Origin: Ruminococcus sp.
GTDB taxonomy: Bacteria; Bacillota; Clostridia; Oscillospirales; Ruminococcaceae
Assembly (NCBI GenBank): GCA_020860605.1
Contig: JAJBTZ010000090.1
Coordinates: 310,001 to 374,000 of the forward strand
Length of the DNA stretch: 64,000 nt
Direction of reading: 5' to 3'
Under the pieces are notes generated by a model, which worked only from the letters and a program-made list of their open reading frames with translations, ran no database searches and was not told the origin of the DNA. Made by a program: the position numbers and the translations under genes. Of this stretch, positions 1 to 11,294 are shown in pieces; the first letter of the stretch is position 1; every line of letters begins with the position of its first letter.

Positions 1-27
1 GGATTGGCTTTATAAAGTCTATCTTAA

Positions 28-1863
28 TCAGTCAGCGTCGGTGAAGTCGGCATCAACTACGTTGTCGTCTCCGCCATTGGAGCCACCGTTGTTGTCATCA
101 GGTCCCTGCTGATTCTGCTGTTCAGCAGCTGCTGCAGAGTAAACCTTTGTAGCAATATTCTGGATCGACTGCTCGAGCTCCTTCTCCTTGGACTTGATAG
201 CATCCATGTCGGTGCCCTTGAGAGCTTCCTCGAGAGCTGCGATCTTGGCTTCACAGTCGGACTTGTCAGAAGCATCTACCTTGTCGCCGAATTCCTCGAG
301 GGACTTCTTGCACTGGAAGACCATCTGGTCAGCCTGATTTCTCGCATCGACGTCCTCACGCTTCTTCTTGTCCTCAGCTGCGAACTGCTCAGCTTCCTTG
401 ACAGCCTTGTCGATGTCGTCCTTGGACATATTGGTTGAGGAAGTGATGGTGATCTTCTGCTGCTTGCCAGTGCCGAGGTCCTTAGCGGAAACGTTTACGA
501 TACCGTTGGCATCAATATCGAAGGTTACCTCGATCTGAGGGATTCCTCTCGGAGCAGGAGCGATTCCGTCGAGGCGGAACATGCCAAGCTGCTTGTTGTC
601 CTTGGCGAATTCTCTCTCTCCCTGAAGGATGTTGATATCAACTGTGGACTGGTTGTCGGCAGCGGTGGAGAATACCTGAGACTTCGAAACAGGAATAGTG
701 GTGTTTCTCTCGATGATTCTTGTGCAGATACCGCCCATAGTTTCAAGGCCGAGTGAAAGCGGAGTTACATCAAGAAGGAGAAGTCCTTCCTTGACGTCGC
801 CACCAAGGATACCGCCCTGAAGAGCAGCGCCGAGTGCAACACATTCATCAGGGTTAATGCCCTTGAACGGCTCCTTGCCAGTGATCTTTCTTACTGTATC
901 TACGACTGCGGGGATTCTTGAAGAACCACCGACCATGAGAACCTTGTGGATATCGTTGGTCGAAAGTCCGCTGTCAGAAAGTGCCTGCTTAACAGGGCCA
1001 ACTGTAGCCTCAACGAGGTCAGCGGTAATTTCATTGAACTTAGCTCTTGTAAGAGTGTAGTCGAGGTGCTTCGGACCTGTTGCATCAGCTGTGATGAACG
1101 GAAGATTGATGTTGGAAGAAGCGACGTTGGAAAGCTCAATCTTTGCCTTCTCAGCAGCTTCCTTGAGTCTCTGCATTGCCGTCTTGTCGTTAGAAAGATC
1201 AATGCCGTCGGACTTCTTGAATTCGCTTACGAGTAAATAGATGATTCTCTGGTCGAAGTCATCGCCACCTAAGTGGTTGTTGCCAGCAGTAGCCAAAACT
1301 TCGGTTACGCCCTCGCCCATCTCGATAATAGAGACATCGAAGGTGCCGCCACCGAGGTCATAAACCATGGCCTTCTGGCTCTCTTCCTTATCGATTCCAT
1401 AGGAAAGAGCTGCAGCTGTAGGCTCGTTGATGATTCTTCTGACGTTAAGTCCAGCAATCTGGCCAGCGTCCTTGGTTGCCTGACGCTGAGAGTCGGTGAA
1501 GTATGCAGGAACTGTGATAACAGCGTCTGTTACTTTCTCTCCGAGGTAAGCCTCTGCATCCTGCTTCAGCTTCTGAAGAATCATTGCGGAAATCTCCTGA
1601 GGAGTGTAGCTCTTGCCACCCATCTGAGCCTTGTAATCGGAGCCCATGTGGCGCTTGATGGAAATTACGGTGTTGTCATAGTTGACAACTGCCTGTCTCT
1701 TAGCGACCTGACCTACAAGTCTGTCGCCGTTCTTTGATACTCCGACAACAGAAGGAGTTGTTCTTGCACCTTCACTGTTGGGGATTACTACTGCCTCGCC
1801 ACCTTCAACGACGGCTACGCATGAATTGGTTGTACCAAGGTCTATACCTATGATCTTTGACAT
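28..1863 (-). CDS. dnaK: Chaperone protein DnaK (Hsp70)
   Basis: ATP-dependent Hsp70 chaperone of the cytoplasm, working with GrpE (encoded just upstream) and DnaJ. The 611-residue length is typical of Firmicutes DnaK. The N-terminal ATPase starts with the [10 protein letters not shown] phosphate-binding motif, the linker region contains [13 protein letters not shown], and the C-terminal lid ends in an acidic tail finishing DADFTDAD. A Gly/Asn/Gln-rich stretch precedes that tail. It is the last gene of hrcA-grpE-dnaK inside this window. dnaJ usually follows dnaK and would lie beyond the left edge, so its presence cannot be judged. A GGAGAG ribosome-binding site precedes the ATG. Expression should follow the CIRCE-controlled promoter upstream of hrcA. 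Identification is secure. Confidence 0.98.
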   Translation of the reverse strand: MSKIIGIDLGTTNSCVAVVEGGEAVVIPNSEGARTTPSVVGVSKNGDRLVGQVAKRQAVVNYDNTVISIKRHMGSDYKAQMGGKSYTPQEISAMILQKLKQDAEAYLGEKVTDAVITVPAYFTDSQRQATKDAGQIAGLNVRRIINEPTAAALSYGIDKEESQKAMVYDLGGGTFDVSIIEMGEGVTEVLATAGNNHLGGDDFDQRIIYLLVSEFKKSDGIDLSNDKTAMQRLKEAAEKAKIELSNVASSNINLPFITADATGPKHLDYTLTRAKFNEITADLVEATVGPVKQALSDSGLSTNDIHKVLMVGGSSRIPAVVDTVRKITGKEPFKGINPDECVALGAALQGGILGGDVKEGLLLLDVTPLSLGLETMGGICTRIIERNTTIPVSKSQVFSTAADNQSTVDINILQGEREFAKDNKQLGMFRLDGIAPAPRGIPQIEVTFDIDANGIVNVSAKDLGTGKQQKITITSSTNMSKDDIDKAVKEAEQFAAEDKKKREDVDARNQADQMVFQCKKSLEEFGDKVDASDKSDCEAKIAALEEALKGTDMDAIKSKEKELEQSIQNIATKVYSAAAAEQQNQQGPDDNNGGSNGGDDNVVDADFTDAD

Positions 1864-1920
1864 AAAATATCTCTCCTTAATAAGTATTTAAAATTTTAGG
1901 ATTTTGCGTTTTTATTCGGA

Positions 1921-2526
1921 CTAACAGTTTGCGACAGCGACCATTGCGGGTCTTATAACCTTGTCGCCACGCTTGTAGCCCTTCTGATAAACTTCGGCAA
2001 CGACATTGTCGCCAAGGTTTTCATCGACTATCTGTGTTACTGCATCCTCGAGCTCTGGGTTGAACTCCTCGCCCTTCGGATCGATTACCTCAACTCCGAG
2101 CTTCTTGAAGGCATCTGAAAGCTGATTCTGGATCATCATGACCCCCGACTTGTATTTCTCATCGGTTGTTTCAGCTCCGGCTGCTCGCTCAAAGTTATCC
2201 GCCATCGGAAGGAATTCCTTGATTGCAGTTACCATGGCGTCTGGATAAATCTCAGCCTTTTCCTTCTGGGTACGCTTTCTGAAGTTGTCGTACTCAGCAG
2301 CAAGTCTCTGATACTTATCCTTGAGGTCTGCAAGCTCTTTTATTATCTCATCATTTTCTTTCTTGAGAAGTGTGAGCTCGTCTTCCTCTTCGGGGACTTC
2401 TTCGGTTTCGGGAGCCTCTTCAGTAGCCTCTGTTTCATTAACTACTTCGGCAGTTTCCTCTTTCTGAGAAGTCTTTTCTTCAGAATTCTCTCCTGTCTTC
2501 TCGTCCTTTATATCTTCATTACTCAT
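1921..2526 (-). CDS. grpE: GrpE nucleotide exchange factor
   Basis: Nucleotide exchange factor that releases ADP from DnaK. The first 60 or so residues are strongly acidic and low in complexity (Glu/Thr repeats). A coiled-coil segment follows (about residues 50-90, ending near KYQRLAAEYDNFRKRT, a GrpE signature), then the C-terminal beta domain with the conserved GYKRGDKVIRPAMVAV ending. At 201 residues the length is normal. The start codon overlaps the hrcA stop by 4 bases (ATGA), which implies translational coupling. The acidic N-terminal extension is common in GrpE and probably disordered. Confidence 0.97.
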   Translation of the reverse strand: MSNEDIKDEKTGENSEEKTSQKEETAEVVNETEATEEAPETEEVPEEEDELTLLKKENDEIIKELADLKDKYQRLAAEYDNFRKRTQKEKAEIYPDAMVTAIKEFLPMADNFERAAGAETTDEKYKSGVMMIQNQLSDAFKKLGVEVIDPKGEEFNPELEDAVTQIVDENLGDNVVAEVYQKGYKRGDKVIRPAMVAVANC

Positions 2527-3608
2527 GTATTCACCTCATTATCGTCTGTATCTTTTTTCTCCTCGACAATATCGTCGTCCTGAATTACTCTCAGTTCATT
2601 CTGAGCGCCCTCTTTTGTCGAAAGAATTTCGGAAATCTTATTTGTGAAAAATTCAACGTACGGGATGACCTTTTTGTAGTCGATTCTCATCGGGCCTATT
2701 ACGCCCAAGTGCCCGGCAACCTCGCCGTTCTTGGTGAAATCAGCAGTAACGAGACTTGAATTTCCAATTACGAAGCTGTCGCTTTCGTCAGAGAAGAGGA
2801 CATGGATTCCGCTGAAGCTGTCGTCAATTAACTCCCTCAGCTCATCACTCGTATCTATAAAGGTCATCAGCTCGTTGCGGTCGACATCGGTTCTTTGAAT
2901 GAGATTCTTGGCACCTGAGATGCTTATGTCTCTCTGAGCCATGTCCCTTGACATATCAAAGATGGCCTGCATAAGTGGCGAAAGCGTCAGAAGGTAGGTT
3001 CCCATCGCAGTTTCGAGCTTCTCGAGCATTTCGTCGCTGAAGACGTTTATCGGAACGCCTTCAAGATTATCCTTTACAAAATCGGTGAAGTACTTGAGCT
3101 GGTCATCTGTAAGATCGAGCTGGAGGCGACAGGTTCTGTTCTGAATTCTTCCCGTCGAAGATATCATTAAGAGAACATACATCCTTTTGCCCGTCGGAAT
3201 GACCTCTACTTTCGAGATTACCGAGAACTGCGGATTCTCAGTCGTTACGAATGTAGCACAGCTTGTGAGCTCCGCCAGGGCATTCGAAGCGGACTTGACG
3301 AGGTTCTCTTCCGAATAATCATTCTTCGGGAGCATACTCTCAAGCCTCTCCTGCTCTTCCTCCGAAATCGGGTTGGTTTCCATGAGGCGATCGACATAAA
3401 GGCGGTAGCCACTGTATGTCGGGACTCTTCCCGAGGAAGTATGCGGCTGTTCGAGGTAGCCCTGCTTCTCAAGCTCAGCCATTTCATTGCGGATAGTTGC
3501 AGAAGAAGCATTGACATAGCGCATTATTGATTTTGACCCTACTGGCTCGCCTGTGACTATATATTCGTCAACAACGGCAGCAAGTATTCTCATTTTTCGG
3601 TCGTCCAC
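2523..3608 (-). CDS. hrcA: Heat-inducible transcription repressor HrcA
   Basis: Repressor of class I heat-shock genes; it binds the CIRCE operator, and one lies at 3659-3685 just upstream. An N-terminal winged helix (about residues 1-75) contains the segment GEPVGSKSIMRY and is followed by the HrcA dimerisation/GAF-like domain. I place the start at the GTG at 3608 (giving MDDRKMRIL, like the usual start of HrcA). An AAAGG lies 11 bases before it, whereas the GTG at 3620 falls inside that ribosome-binding site. The protein is 361 residues. It is the first gene of the hrcA-grpE-dnaK operon and should autoregulate through CIRCE. Confidence 0.95.
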   Translation of the reverse strand: MDDRKMRILAAVVDEYIVTGEPVGSKSIMRYVNASSATIRNEMAELEKQGYLEQPHTSSGRVPTYSGYRLYVDRLMETNPISEEEQERLESMLPKNDYSEENLVKSASNALAELTSCATFVTTENPQFSVISKVEVIPTGKRMYVLLMISSTGRIQNRTCRLQLDLTDDQLKYFTDFVKDNLEGVPINVFSDEMLEKLETAMGTYLLTLSPLMQAIFDMSRDMAQRDISISGAKNLIQRTDVDRNELMTFIDTSDELRELIDDSFSGIHVLFSDESDSFVIGNSSLVTADFTKNGEVAGHLGVIGPMRIDYKKVIPYVEFFTNKISEILSTKEGAQNELRVIQDDDIVEEKKDTDDNEVNT

Positions 3609-3658
3609 AATATTTCTCACCTTTGAATTAGTCTATTGGCAATTTGAATTTTTAAGTG

Positions 3659-3685
3659 TTAGCACTCCTCTTTTCCGAGTGCTAA
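3659..3685. promoter_or_regulatory. CIRCE operator
   Basis: Perfect inverted repeat TTAGCACTC-N9-GAGTGCTAA, the canonical HrcA binding site. It lies between the hrcA start and the promoter -10 region, in the early transcribed region, as expected for repression and for mRNA-level effects. Confidence 0.97.
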
Positions 3686-3689
3686 TTAT

Positions 3690-3717
3690 AGTATACCCCT
3701 TTTTCAGCGAAAGTCAA
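3690..3717 (-). promoter_or_regulatory. Promoter of hrcA-grpE-dnaK
   Basis: On the minus strand, -35 TTGACT (3712-3717) and -10 TATACT (3690-3695) are separated by 16 bases. This is a vegetative sigma-A type promoter immediately upstream of CIRCE. Confidence 0.75.
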
Positions 3718-3823
3718 GAGGTTTTTAAAAATTTTTTTGAAATCTTCCGAGTGTGACAGATTTCGCAGTTTCATAGCCTTAAAATTATGCAAAAAGAACA
3801 AAAAAGGAGACGTGAAAAGCAAT

Positions 3824-4168
3824 ATGCCCGTTTATATAGAATCTGATGGCGAATCGACACTTACCGCAAAGATAACAGGCGAGATTGACCACCATAGTGC
3901 CAAATGGCTACGAGCAGATATCGACACTGCGATTAACGATTCAAAGCCAAAGCTCCTTAGGCTCGATTTTTCAGAAGTCACGTTTATGGACAGCTCAGGA
4001 GTCGGGCTGGTTATGGGGAGAAACCTCAGCATGAAAGAGATTGGCGGAAAAGTTGAACTTGTAAACATGCCACCATTCATAGAAAAAGTGATGGCAATTG
4101 CTGGCATGGACAAGCTGACGGGAACTGTTTTCGGAAAAGGAGGTGCCACAGATGGCAAGCAAGGTTAA
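3824..4168 (+). CDS. spoIIAA: Anti-sigma F factor antagonist SpoIIAA
   Basis: STAS-domain anti-anti-sigma factor. In its unphosphorylated form it binds SpoIIAB and frees sigma F in the forespore. The diagnostic motif FMDSSGVGL lies at residues 54-62, and the first serine (Ser57) corresponds to the phosphorylated Ser58 of Bacillus subtilis. The N-terminus GEIDHHSAK also matches SpoIIAA. The start is not certain: ATG at 3824 gives 114 residues aligned with known SpoIIAA, but the best ribosome-binding site (AAGGAGA, 3804-3810) sits 13 bases away. A GTG at 3812 in the same frame is too close to it. It is the first gene of spoIIAA-spoIIAB-sigF and overlaps spoIIAB by 17 bases. I saw no clear sigma-H promoter. 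Confidence 0.93.
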   Translation: MPVYIESDGESTLTAKITGEIDHHSAKWLRADIDTAINDSKPKLLRLDFSEVTFMDSSGVGLVMGRNLSMKEIGGKVELVNMPPFIEKVMAIAGMDKLTGTVFGKGGATDGKQG

Positions 4169-4598
4169 GCCTATTAACGAGATGAAGCTCGTATTCCCTG
4201 CCATATCTATAAATGAGAGCTTTGCAAGGACTGCTGTCAGCAGCTTTATCGGGCTTATGGATCCTAAGATGGACGAGCTTATCGACATCAAGACCGCCGT
4301 CAGCGAGGCAGTCACGAACTGCATCGTTCACGCTTACAGGGACCGCTCTGGCAACATTGAGCTCTCAGCGAAAATCCTTCCTGACAGGACAGTGTACATA
4401 AAAATCAGGGACCGAGGCTGCGGAATTGAGAATGTGGGACAGGCTATGGAGCCACTTTTCACTACTCATCCTGAGGAGGAACGCTCTGGGCTTGGGTTCT
4501 CTGTCATGGAAAGCTTCTGCGATGAGGTCAAAGTGTCGAGTAAGCCAGGCTCCGGCACGACTGTTACTCTTCGCAAGAAGCTTGGGCTAAAGCTTTAG
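4152..4598 (+). CDS. spoIIAB: Anti-sigma F factor / serine kinase SpoIIAB
   Basis: GHKL-family serine kinase and anti-sigma factor. It holds sigma F inactive and phosphorylates SpoIIAA. The N-box is seen in AVSEAVTNCIVHAY, the G1 box in DRGCGI and the G2 box in RSGLGFSVMESF; the 148-residue length matches the family. I choose ATG at 4152 because a strong AAAGGAGG ends 8 bases upstream at 4143; a GTG at 4143 falls inside that site. The gene overlaps spoIIAA and is 6 bases from sigF, the standard spoIIA arrangement. Confidence 0.95.
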   Translation: MASKVKPINEMKLVFPAISINESFARTAVSSFIGLMDPKMDELIDIKTAVSEAVTNCIVHAYRDRSGNIELSAKILPDRTVYIKIRDRGCGIENVGQAMEPLFTTHPEEERSGLGFSVMESFCDEVKVSSKPGSGTTVTLRKKLGLKL

Positions 4599-4604
4599 GA
4601 TATT

Positions 4605-5297
4605 ATGAGTATTCAGACCTTCACTAAAAACGAGGCGTTTCCTGACACTATTGAGGATGAGGTATCCGTTGAAGATAATCTCGGGCTGGTCAGGCTTTGC
4701 GCTGGAAGATTCAGGGGCAAGGGAATTGAATATGAGGAACTCTACAGTGCCGGATGTGTCGGACTCGTGAAGGCTGTGAAGTCGTTCGACAGGTCGAGAG
4801 GCGTTCGGTTCTCAACCTATGCGGTGCCGGTTATCTTGGGGGAGATAAGAAGGCTTTTTCGGGACGGAGGATCGCTCAAGGTCTCACGTTCTGTTAAAGA
4901 ACGGTCGCTTGCAGTATCAAGAGCTTCCGGGAGATTTGAGCTCGACAATGGCAGAGAGCCTACTCTGTCTGAGCTCACCAGGATTACAGGATTCTCGCAG
5001 GAGGAGATTATTGAGGCCATCAGTGTCAGTCAGCCAACGGTGAGCCTTACTCCCTCAGAAGATGGCGAGCCTCAGCTCGATTTGCCAGTAGAGTCGCCTG
5101 AGAGTAAGATAACGAATTCGCTTGCTCTGAGGCAGGCACTCGAGGAGCTCGGTGAGAAGGACAAAGCGCTGATATACTGCCGATTTACACTTGACCTCAC
5201 TCAGCAGGCGACTGCCGACAGGCTTGGAATGACGCAAGTGCAGGTTTCAAGAAGGGAGAAGAAGCTGCTTCTCTACCTAAGAGAAAAGCTTTTCTGA
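4605..5297 (+). CDS. sigF: RNA polymerase sporulation sigma factor SigF
   Basis: Forespore-specific sigma-70 family factor, the first compartment-specific regulator of sporulation. Region 2 includes GLVKAVKSFDRSRGVRFSTYAVPVILGEIRR, spanning 2.2-2.4 (about residues 55-85). Region 3 and a region 4 helix-turn-helix near TQQATADRLGMTQVQVSRREKK follow. At 230 residues the length is slightly below the B. subtilis protein. It is the last gene of the spoIIA operon, followed at once by a terminator shared with the convergent protease gene. The upstream ribosome-binding site is weak (TTAGGA), consistent with translational coupling. Confidence 0.95.
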   Translation: MSIQTFTKNEAFPDTIEDEVSVEDNLGLVRLCAGRFRGKGIEYEELYSAGCVGLVKAVKSFDRSRGVRFSTYAVPVILGEIRRLFRDGGSLKVSRSVKERSLAVSRASGRFELDNGREPTLSELTRITGFSQEEIIEAISVSQPTVSLTPSEDGEPQLDLPVESPESKITNSLALRQALEELGEKDKALIYCRFTLDLTQQATADRLGMTQVQVSRREKKLLLYLREKLF

Positions 5298-5300
5298 TAT

Positions 5301-5336
5301 AAAAAAAAGTCCCATCCACGCGGATGGGGCTTTTTG
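5301..5336. terminator. Bidirectional terminator between sigF and the CPBP protease gene
   Basis: Stem GTCCCATCC / GGATGGGGC (one G-T pair) with loop ACGC, flanked by an A-run on the left and a T-run on the right, so it can serve both convergent genes. Confidence 0.85.
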
Positions 5337-5339
5337 GCT

Positions 5340-6653
5340 CTATTCGAGATATTCAACTGTAATAGATGTCATGTAATCCCGTTCGCCTTCGGCAAGCTCG
5401 CCTACCTGCGAATAATCATAGTTGATTGAGACTGTGTAGGTCTCCCCTTCCGCCAAGGCGATATTCCTGACGGCACTGGTTCTGCCTTCGAAGGTCTCGC
5501 TATAGACTTCAGTTCCACTCGAATCGGTGACGATAACCGTCATCGATGCGGAATTGGTTGAAGGGTAGTTCGAAATCGTGAAGGTGTAGTCGGCGGAATG
5601 AAGAGTTGTGAAGACGAGGGCATCAGTGCCGAAGTAGGCTTCACCGTCCCATTCGCCACTATACTCATAGGAAACTGACGACGAATACTGGGATTCGTAG
5701 ACGCTGATTCCGAAGAGTCCTAAGAGAACAACCGCTGAAATCAGAACCGCTACAACAAGGTTTCTCTTCGATTTGCCGGAGGATTTGAGGTTTTCCTCTG
5801 GCATTACTACGCCGACTGAGGTGTCCTCTACCCCGCTGAGGCGGTGAAGAGCGAGAATCTCCCGCATCTTTGATGGCCTAAGAAGGATCAGGGTCACTAC
5901 GATATACGGCAGCGCTGATACTACCTGATAGGGCTCATAGCTGCTGATTGTCGTTGAGAGCGAGCCACCAGCAACGAAGCCGGAATAAAACGCTCCACAG
6001 AAGTCGACAAAGGCGTGAACCAAAATCAGAACCCAGATGTTACGGCAACGGTAGTAGATCGCTGTCAGAGCCATTCCCATGGCACATGCTGCTATTACCT
6101 GAACAAGGACTCCAACCACGTCTGAGGACATGATATTTGACAGGTGCATCAATCCGAAGACCATTCCTGAGCAAATTGTCGCTGTCCAGACGCCTGCGGA
6201 GTCGTTTCCGAACTTGTCTAAGAACAGGTTTGCGACCACTCCACGGAAGAAGGTTTCCTCCGCAAGTCCGATAAGAAGCACCGTCAGAACGAAGACAACC
6301 ATCTGCCATACGGGATTGTATGTGACATCCTCCATCAGCGCTATTTCGGCGATGTAGGAAACAAGGGACATCAGAGAAACGACTATGAAGTATGCAGAGC
6401 TGGCAAAGCCACTCAAGAGGCCTTTTCCTCGCTCATTCCATATCCAGCCATAACCCATCAGCCCAACAAAGCCAATTCCTATGAGCGATGTGAGGCACTC
6501 AACTGTTCCCTGATAGACATAGTCGCCGTTTTCGAGGAAAAAGCTTGGACCGAAGTAGGAAAGAAGCAGCGCTGGGGCCCATAATGCTATCATGAACACC
6601 ACTACAGTCAGTATGCTGAACAAAAATGGATGTTTACTTGCGGTTGTTCTCAT
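5340..6653 (-). CDS. CPBP family intramembrane glutamic endopeptidase with C-terminal extracytoplasmic domain
   Basis: Membrane protein of the CPBP (CAAX protease/bacteriocin-processing) family, about eight transmembrane segments in residues 1-265. The motif EETFFRG (Glu132/Glu133), a histidine in MHLSN (about 170) and another in VHAFVDF (about 213) match the catalytic residues. Unusually, residues 295-437 add a ninth transmembrane segment and a Ser/Thr/Tyr-rich beta-type domain (about 120 residues) that should lie outside the cell. Ordinary CPBP proteins end near residue 250-300. It starts 24 bases after valS and is probably cotranscribed with it. The substrate is unknown. Confidence 0.85.
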   Translation of the reverse strand: MRTTASKHPFLFSILTVVVFMIALWAPALLLSYFGPSFFLENGDYVYQGTVECLTSLIGIGFVGLMGYGWIWNERGKGLLSGFASSAYFIVVSLMSLVSYIAEIALMEDVTYNPVWQMVVFVLTVLLIGLAEETFFRGVVANLFLDKFGNDSAGVWTATICSGMVFGLMHLSNIMSSDVVGVLVQVIAACAMGMALTAIYYRCRNIWVLILVHAFVDFCGAFYSGFVAGGSLSTTISSYEPYQVVSALPYIVVTLILLRPSKMREILALHRLSGVEDTSVGVVMPEENLKSSGKSKRNLVVAVLISAVVLLGLFGISVYESQYSSSVSYEYSGEWDGEAYFGTDALVFTTLHSADYTFTISNYPSTNSASMTVIVTDSSGTEVYSETFEGRTSAVRNIALAEGETYTVSINYDYSQVGELAEGERDYMTSITVEYLE

Positions 6654-6677
6654 TTGATTTCTCCTTTTTGGTTTTGC

Positions 6678-9296
<2,619 letters not shown>

Positions 9297-9332
9297 GTTG
9301 GATGAACCTTTCCTTATAAATTCCGCGAAATA

Positions 9333-9573
9333 AAAAATCGCCTCAAGAATTTCTTGAGACGAGATAACCCGCGGTACCACTCAAATTGCAGAAAATTAGC
9401 TTTTCTGCCTCTTAATGCGGATAACGTTCGCTTACGGACGGGTTCTACTTGGGACTTTCCTTTCTTCCCGTCAGCTCGGAAGCTACCGACCAAGGATTTT
9501 CTTAGCAGCTCACACCAAACGCTGCCTCTCTTAAAGAAAATTACCATAGTCGCTCTTCGTCAAAGCCATTACT
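9333..9573 (-). promoter_or_regulatory. T-box riboswitch of valS
   Basis: On the minus strand the conserved T-box GTGGTACCGCGGGTT (about 9370-9384) is followed by an intrinsic terminator (stem CTCAAGAA / TTCTTGAG at 9342-9358, then a run of six T). Upstream lies a long stem I with the apical GGCAGC...GCTGC region. A GUC triplet (9488-9490) is positioned like a valine specifier. Uncharged tRNA-Val should favour the antiterminator and allow valS expression. Confidence 0.93.
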
Positions 9574-9579
9574 CTTCGT

Positions 9580-9608
9580 ATGATAGCACAGTTACGAAAG
9601 TTTGTCAA
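9580..9608 (-). promoter_or_regulatory. Promoter of the valS T-box transcript
   Basis: -35 TTGACA (9603-9608) and -10 TATCAT (9580-9585) with a 17-base spacer on the minus strand. Confidence 0.8.
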
Positions 9609-9615
9609 GCATAAA

Positions 9616-9644
9616 AATTGCTGGCAGGTTCAAAACCTACCAGC
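9616..9644 (-). terminator. Terminator downstream of the coaX-ECF operon
   Basis: On the minus strand GCTGGTAGGTT / AACCTGCCAGC (one G-T pair) with a short loop is followed by AATTTTT. It ends the coaX-panT unit just before the valS promoter. Confidence 0.8.
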
Positions 9645-9653
9645 CTTAAAAAA

Positions 9654-10250
9654 TCACGTTGTTTTTTCGCCTATATTTACTATCCGCACTATGACGGGGC
9701 TCAGGATTACGTTGAAGAGGAGCTCAAAGAGGAAGTTTCCTCCAGCAAGAACTAAGAACATGTACGCTACTGCGCTTTCATATCCGAGAGCCGATGCCCA
9801 GCCAGCTACTGTATCGTAGAAGAAGAGGAAGCAGCCGATAAGGAATATTCCTGTGTTGACAACCGGGCAAACTACTGCTGCTGCAACGGTTGCGACATAC
9901 TTGCTGCCCTTGAATTTAAGCTTATTGACAAGGCTGAACACAAGTCCAGCGAAGAGTCCGGCACATGTTCCCTTAAGAACACAAATAAATATTGTTCCCG
10001 GAACATTTACAGCCAAAAATGCAGAAGCATCCCCTGAAATAAGAACCACTACGCCGAACACAAAGCCAAGCCAAGCCCCAGACGCTGGTCCACAAAGTGC
10101 TGCTCCGACCACTATCGGGATAAGCACAAGTGAGATTGAGAAGACGCCAAATCTTATGAATGAGCCGAGTAGCTGTAAAACTACAACGATGGCAGTCAAC
10201 ATTCCGAGGATTGTGAGCTGACGGATTTTTGCGGAATTTGTTTTTTGCAT
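9654..10250 (-). CDS. ECF transporter S-component, probably pantothenate (PanT-like)
   Basis: Integral membrane substrate-binding subunit of an energy-coupling factor vitamin importer. The 198 residues form about six hydrophobic segments, and the opening RQLTILGMLTAIVVVLQLLGSF resembles the AxxxA-containing first helices that S-components use to dock with EcfT. The substrate is inferred from context: the gene sits 78 bases after coaX, the first step from pantothenate to CoA. The shared EcfA/EcfT energising module is not in this window. A riboflavin or other vitamin substrate is not excluded. Confidence 0.75.
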   Translation of the reverse strand: MQKTNSAKIRQLTILGMLTAIVVVLQLLGSFIRFGVFSISLVLIPIVVGAALCGPASGAWLGFVFGVVVLISGDASAFLAVNVPGTIFICVLKGTCAGLFAGLVFSLVNKLKFKGSKYVATVAAAVVCPVVNTGIFLIGCFLFFYDTVAGWASALGYESAVAYMFLVLAGGNFLFELLFNVILSPVIVRIVNIGEKTT

Positions 10251-10328
10251 ATTATCTACTCCTGACTGATTTCCGGGATAAGCCGGTAAATCGCCGTATT
10301 TAAACTCACGAAGCAGATGGTTTTTGGG

Positions 10329-11102
10329 TTATCGGTTTTTCTGATAGATGGCATAGAGGCCATCCAAAAGAAGTCCGCCATCAAGGATTATTCCCTCTGT
10401 TTTGCAGTAAGGGACAATGCTTGAAGCAAGGCCACCAGTTGCGACTACCTTGGCGTCTTCGCCTAAAACAGAACGGTATCTTTCGATCATTCCGTCCATC
10501 ATCGAGGCGTTGCCTAAGATTACTCCTGAGCGCATTGAGCCTACCGTGTCGGCACCTATTACATCGATAGTGCCAGAATCGGGATTGATGTCCTGAAGCT
10601 GGGCTGCTGACGATGAAAGTGCCCGAAGAGAGACGTTAACACCTGGGATAATCGAGCCACCTAAGAAGCTTCCGCTCTCGTCGATTCCTGAAATGGTTGT
10701 TGCAGTTCCGAAATCGAAGATGATAAGCGGAGGGGCATATTTGAGGAGAGCTCCGACTGCTCCACAGACGAGGTCTGCACCGAGGCTTGCGGGATTACCG
10801 ATTTTAATATTCAGGCCGGTTTTGATTCCGGCACCGACTACTACTGCTTCGACCCCGAAAAGCTTCCTGACAGCGTTTTTGAGAGCGGTTGTGAGCTGAG
10901 GAACAACTGTCGAGACAGCTGCACCAGTTATTTCCGCTTTGTCGACTCCGTAAAGACGCAAAATGTCACCAAAAGCCACAGCGTACTGATCCTCAGTCTT
11001 CGAGGCTTCAGTCGCCACTCTTGAAGTGAATATGAGCTTTCCGTCGTCGTCAAATACGCCGAGGACTATATTTGTATTTCCAGCATCAACAGTAAAAACC
11101 AT
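10329..11102 (-). CDS. coaX: Type III pantothenate kinase
   Basis: Phosphorylates pantothenate with ATP, the first step of coenzyme A synthesis; ASKHA fold. N-terminal DAGNTNIVLGVF, central GNPASLGADLVCGAVGAL and DFGTATTISGI are the family motifs. I prefer the ATG at 11102 (MVFTVDAGN, 257 residues): the GGGAG at 11110-11114 is 7 bases away from it but only 1 base from the alternative ATG at 11108. Its neighbour is a candidate pantothenate ECF S-component, so uptake and phosphorylation appear paired. Confidence 0.93.
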   Translation of the reverse strand: MVFTVDAGNTNIVLGVFDDDGKLIFTSRVATEASKTEDQYAVAFGDILRLYGVDKAEITGAAVSTVVPQLTTALKNAVRKLFGVEAVVVGAGIKTGLNIKIGNPASLGADLVCGAVGALLKYAPPLIIFDFGTATTISGIDESGSFLGGSIIPGVNVSLRALSSSAAQLQDINPDSGTIDVIGADTVGSMRSGVILGNASMMDGMIERYRSVLGEDAKVVATGGLASSIVPYCKTEGIILDGGLLLDGLYAIYQKNR

Positions 11103-11132
11103 AGTCATTCTCCCGTGTGAGTTTATAGATAT

Positions 11133-11161
11133 ATTTTATTCGCTTTTGAATCAAAATGCAA
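11133..11161 (-). promoter_or_regulatory. Promoter of coaX-ECF operon
   Basis: -35 TTGCAT (11156-11161), 17-base spacer, -10 TAAAAT (11133-11138) on the minus strand. Confidence 0.6.
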
Positions 11162-11234
11162 TAGCTTTCCCTAAATTTTGTGTGCTGTCACAGATTTATC
11201 TTAAGAGCAAGAACGCTGCTTGTGAAAATTTCTG

Positions 11235-11263
11235 TTGCAGTCAGAGAAGAAAAATCGTATAAT
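11235..11263 (+). promoter_or_regulatory. Promoter of the FkbM methyltransferase gene
   Basis: -35 TTGCAG (11235-11240), 17-base spacer, -10 TATAAT (11258-11263). Confidence 0.65.
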
Positions 11264-11294
11264 TGACGTATAAAAACTTGGTCTGGAGCGCATT

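Noticed and set aside
9297..9380. In-frame N-terminal extension of valS (28 codons)
   Set aside because: It runs through the T-box antiterminator/terminator region and lacks a ribosome-binding site; the ATG at 9296 is well placed.
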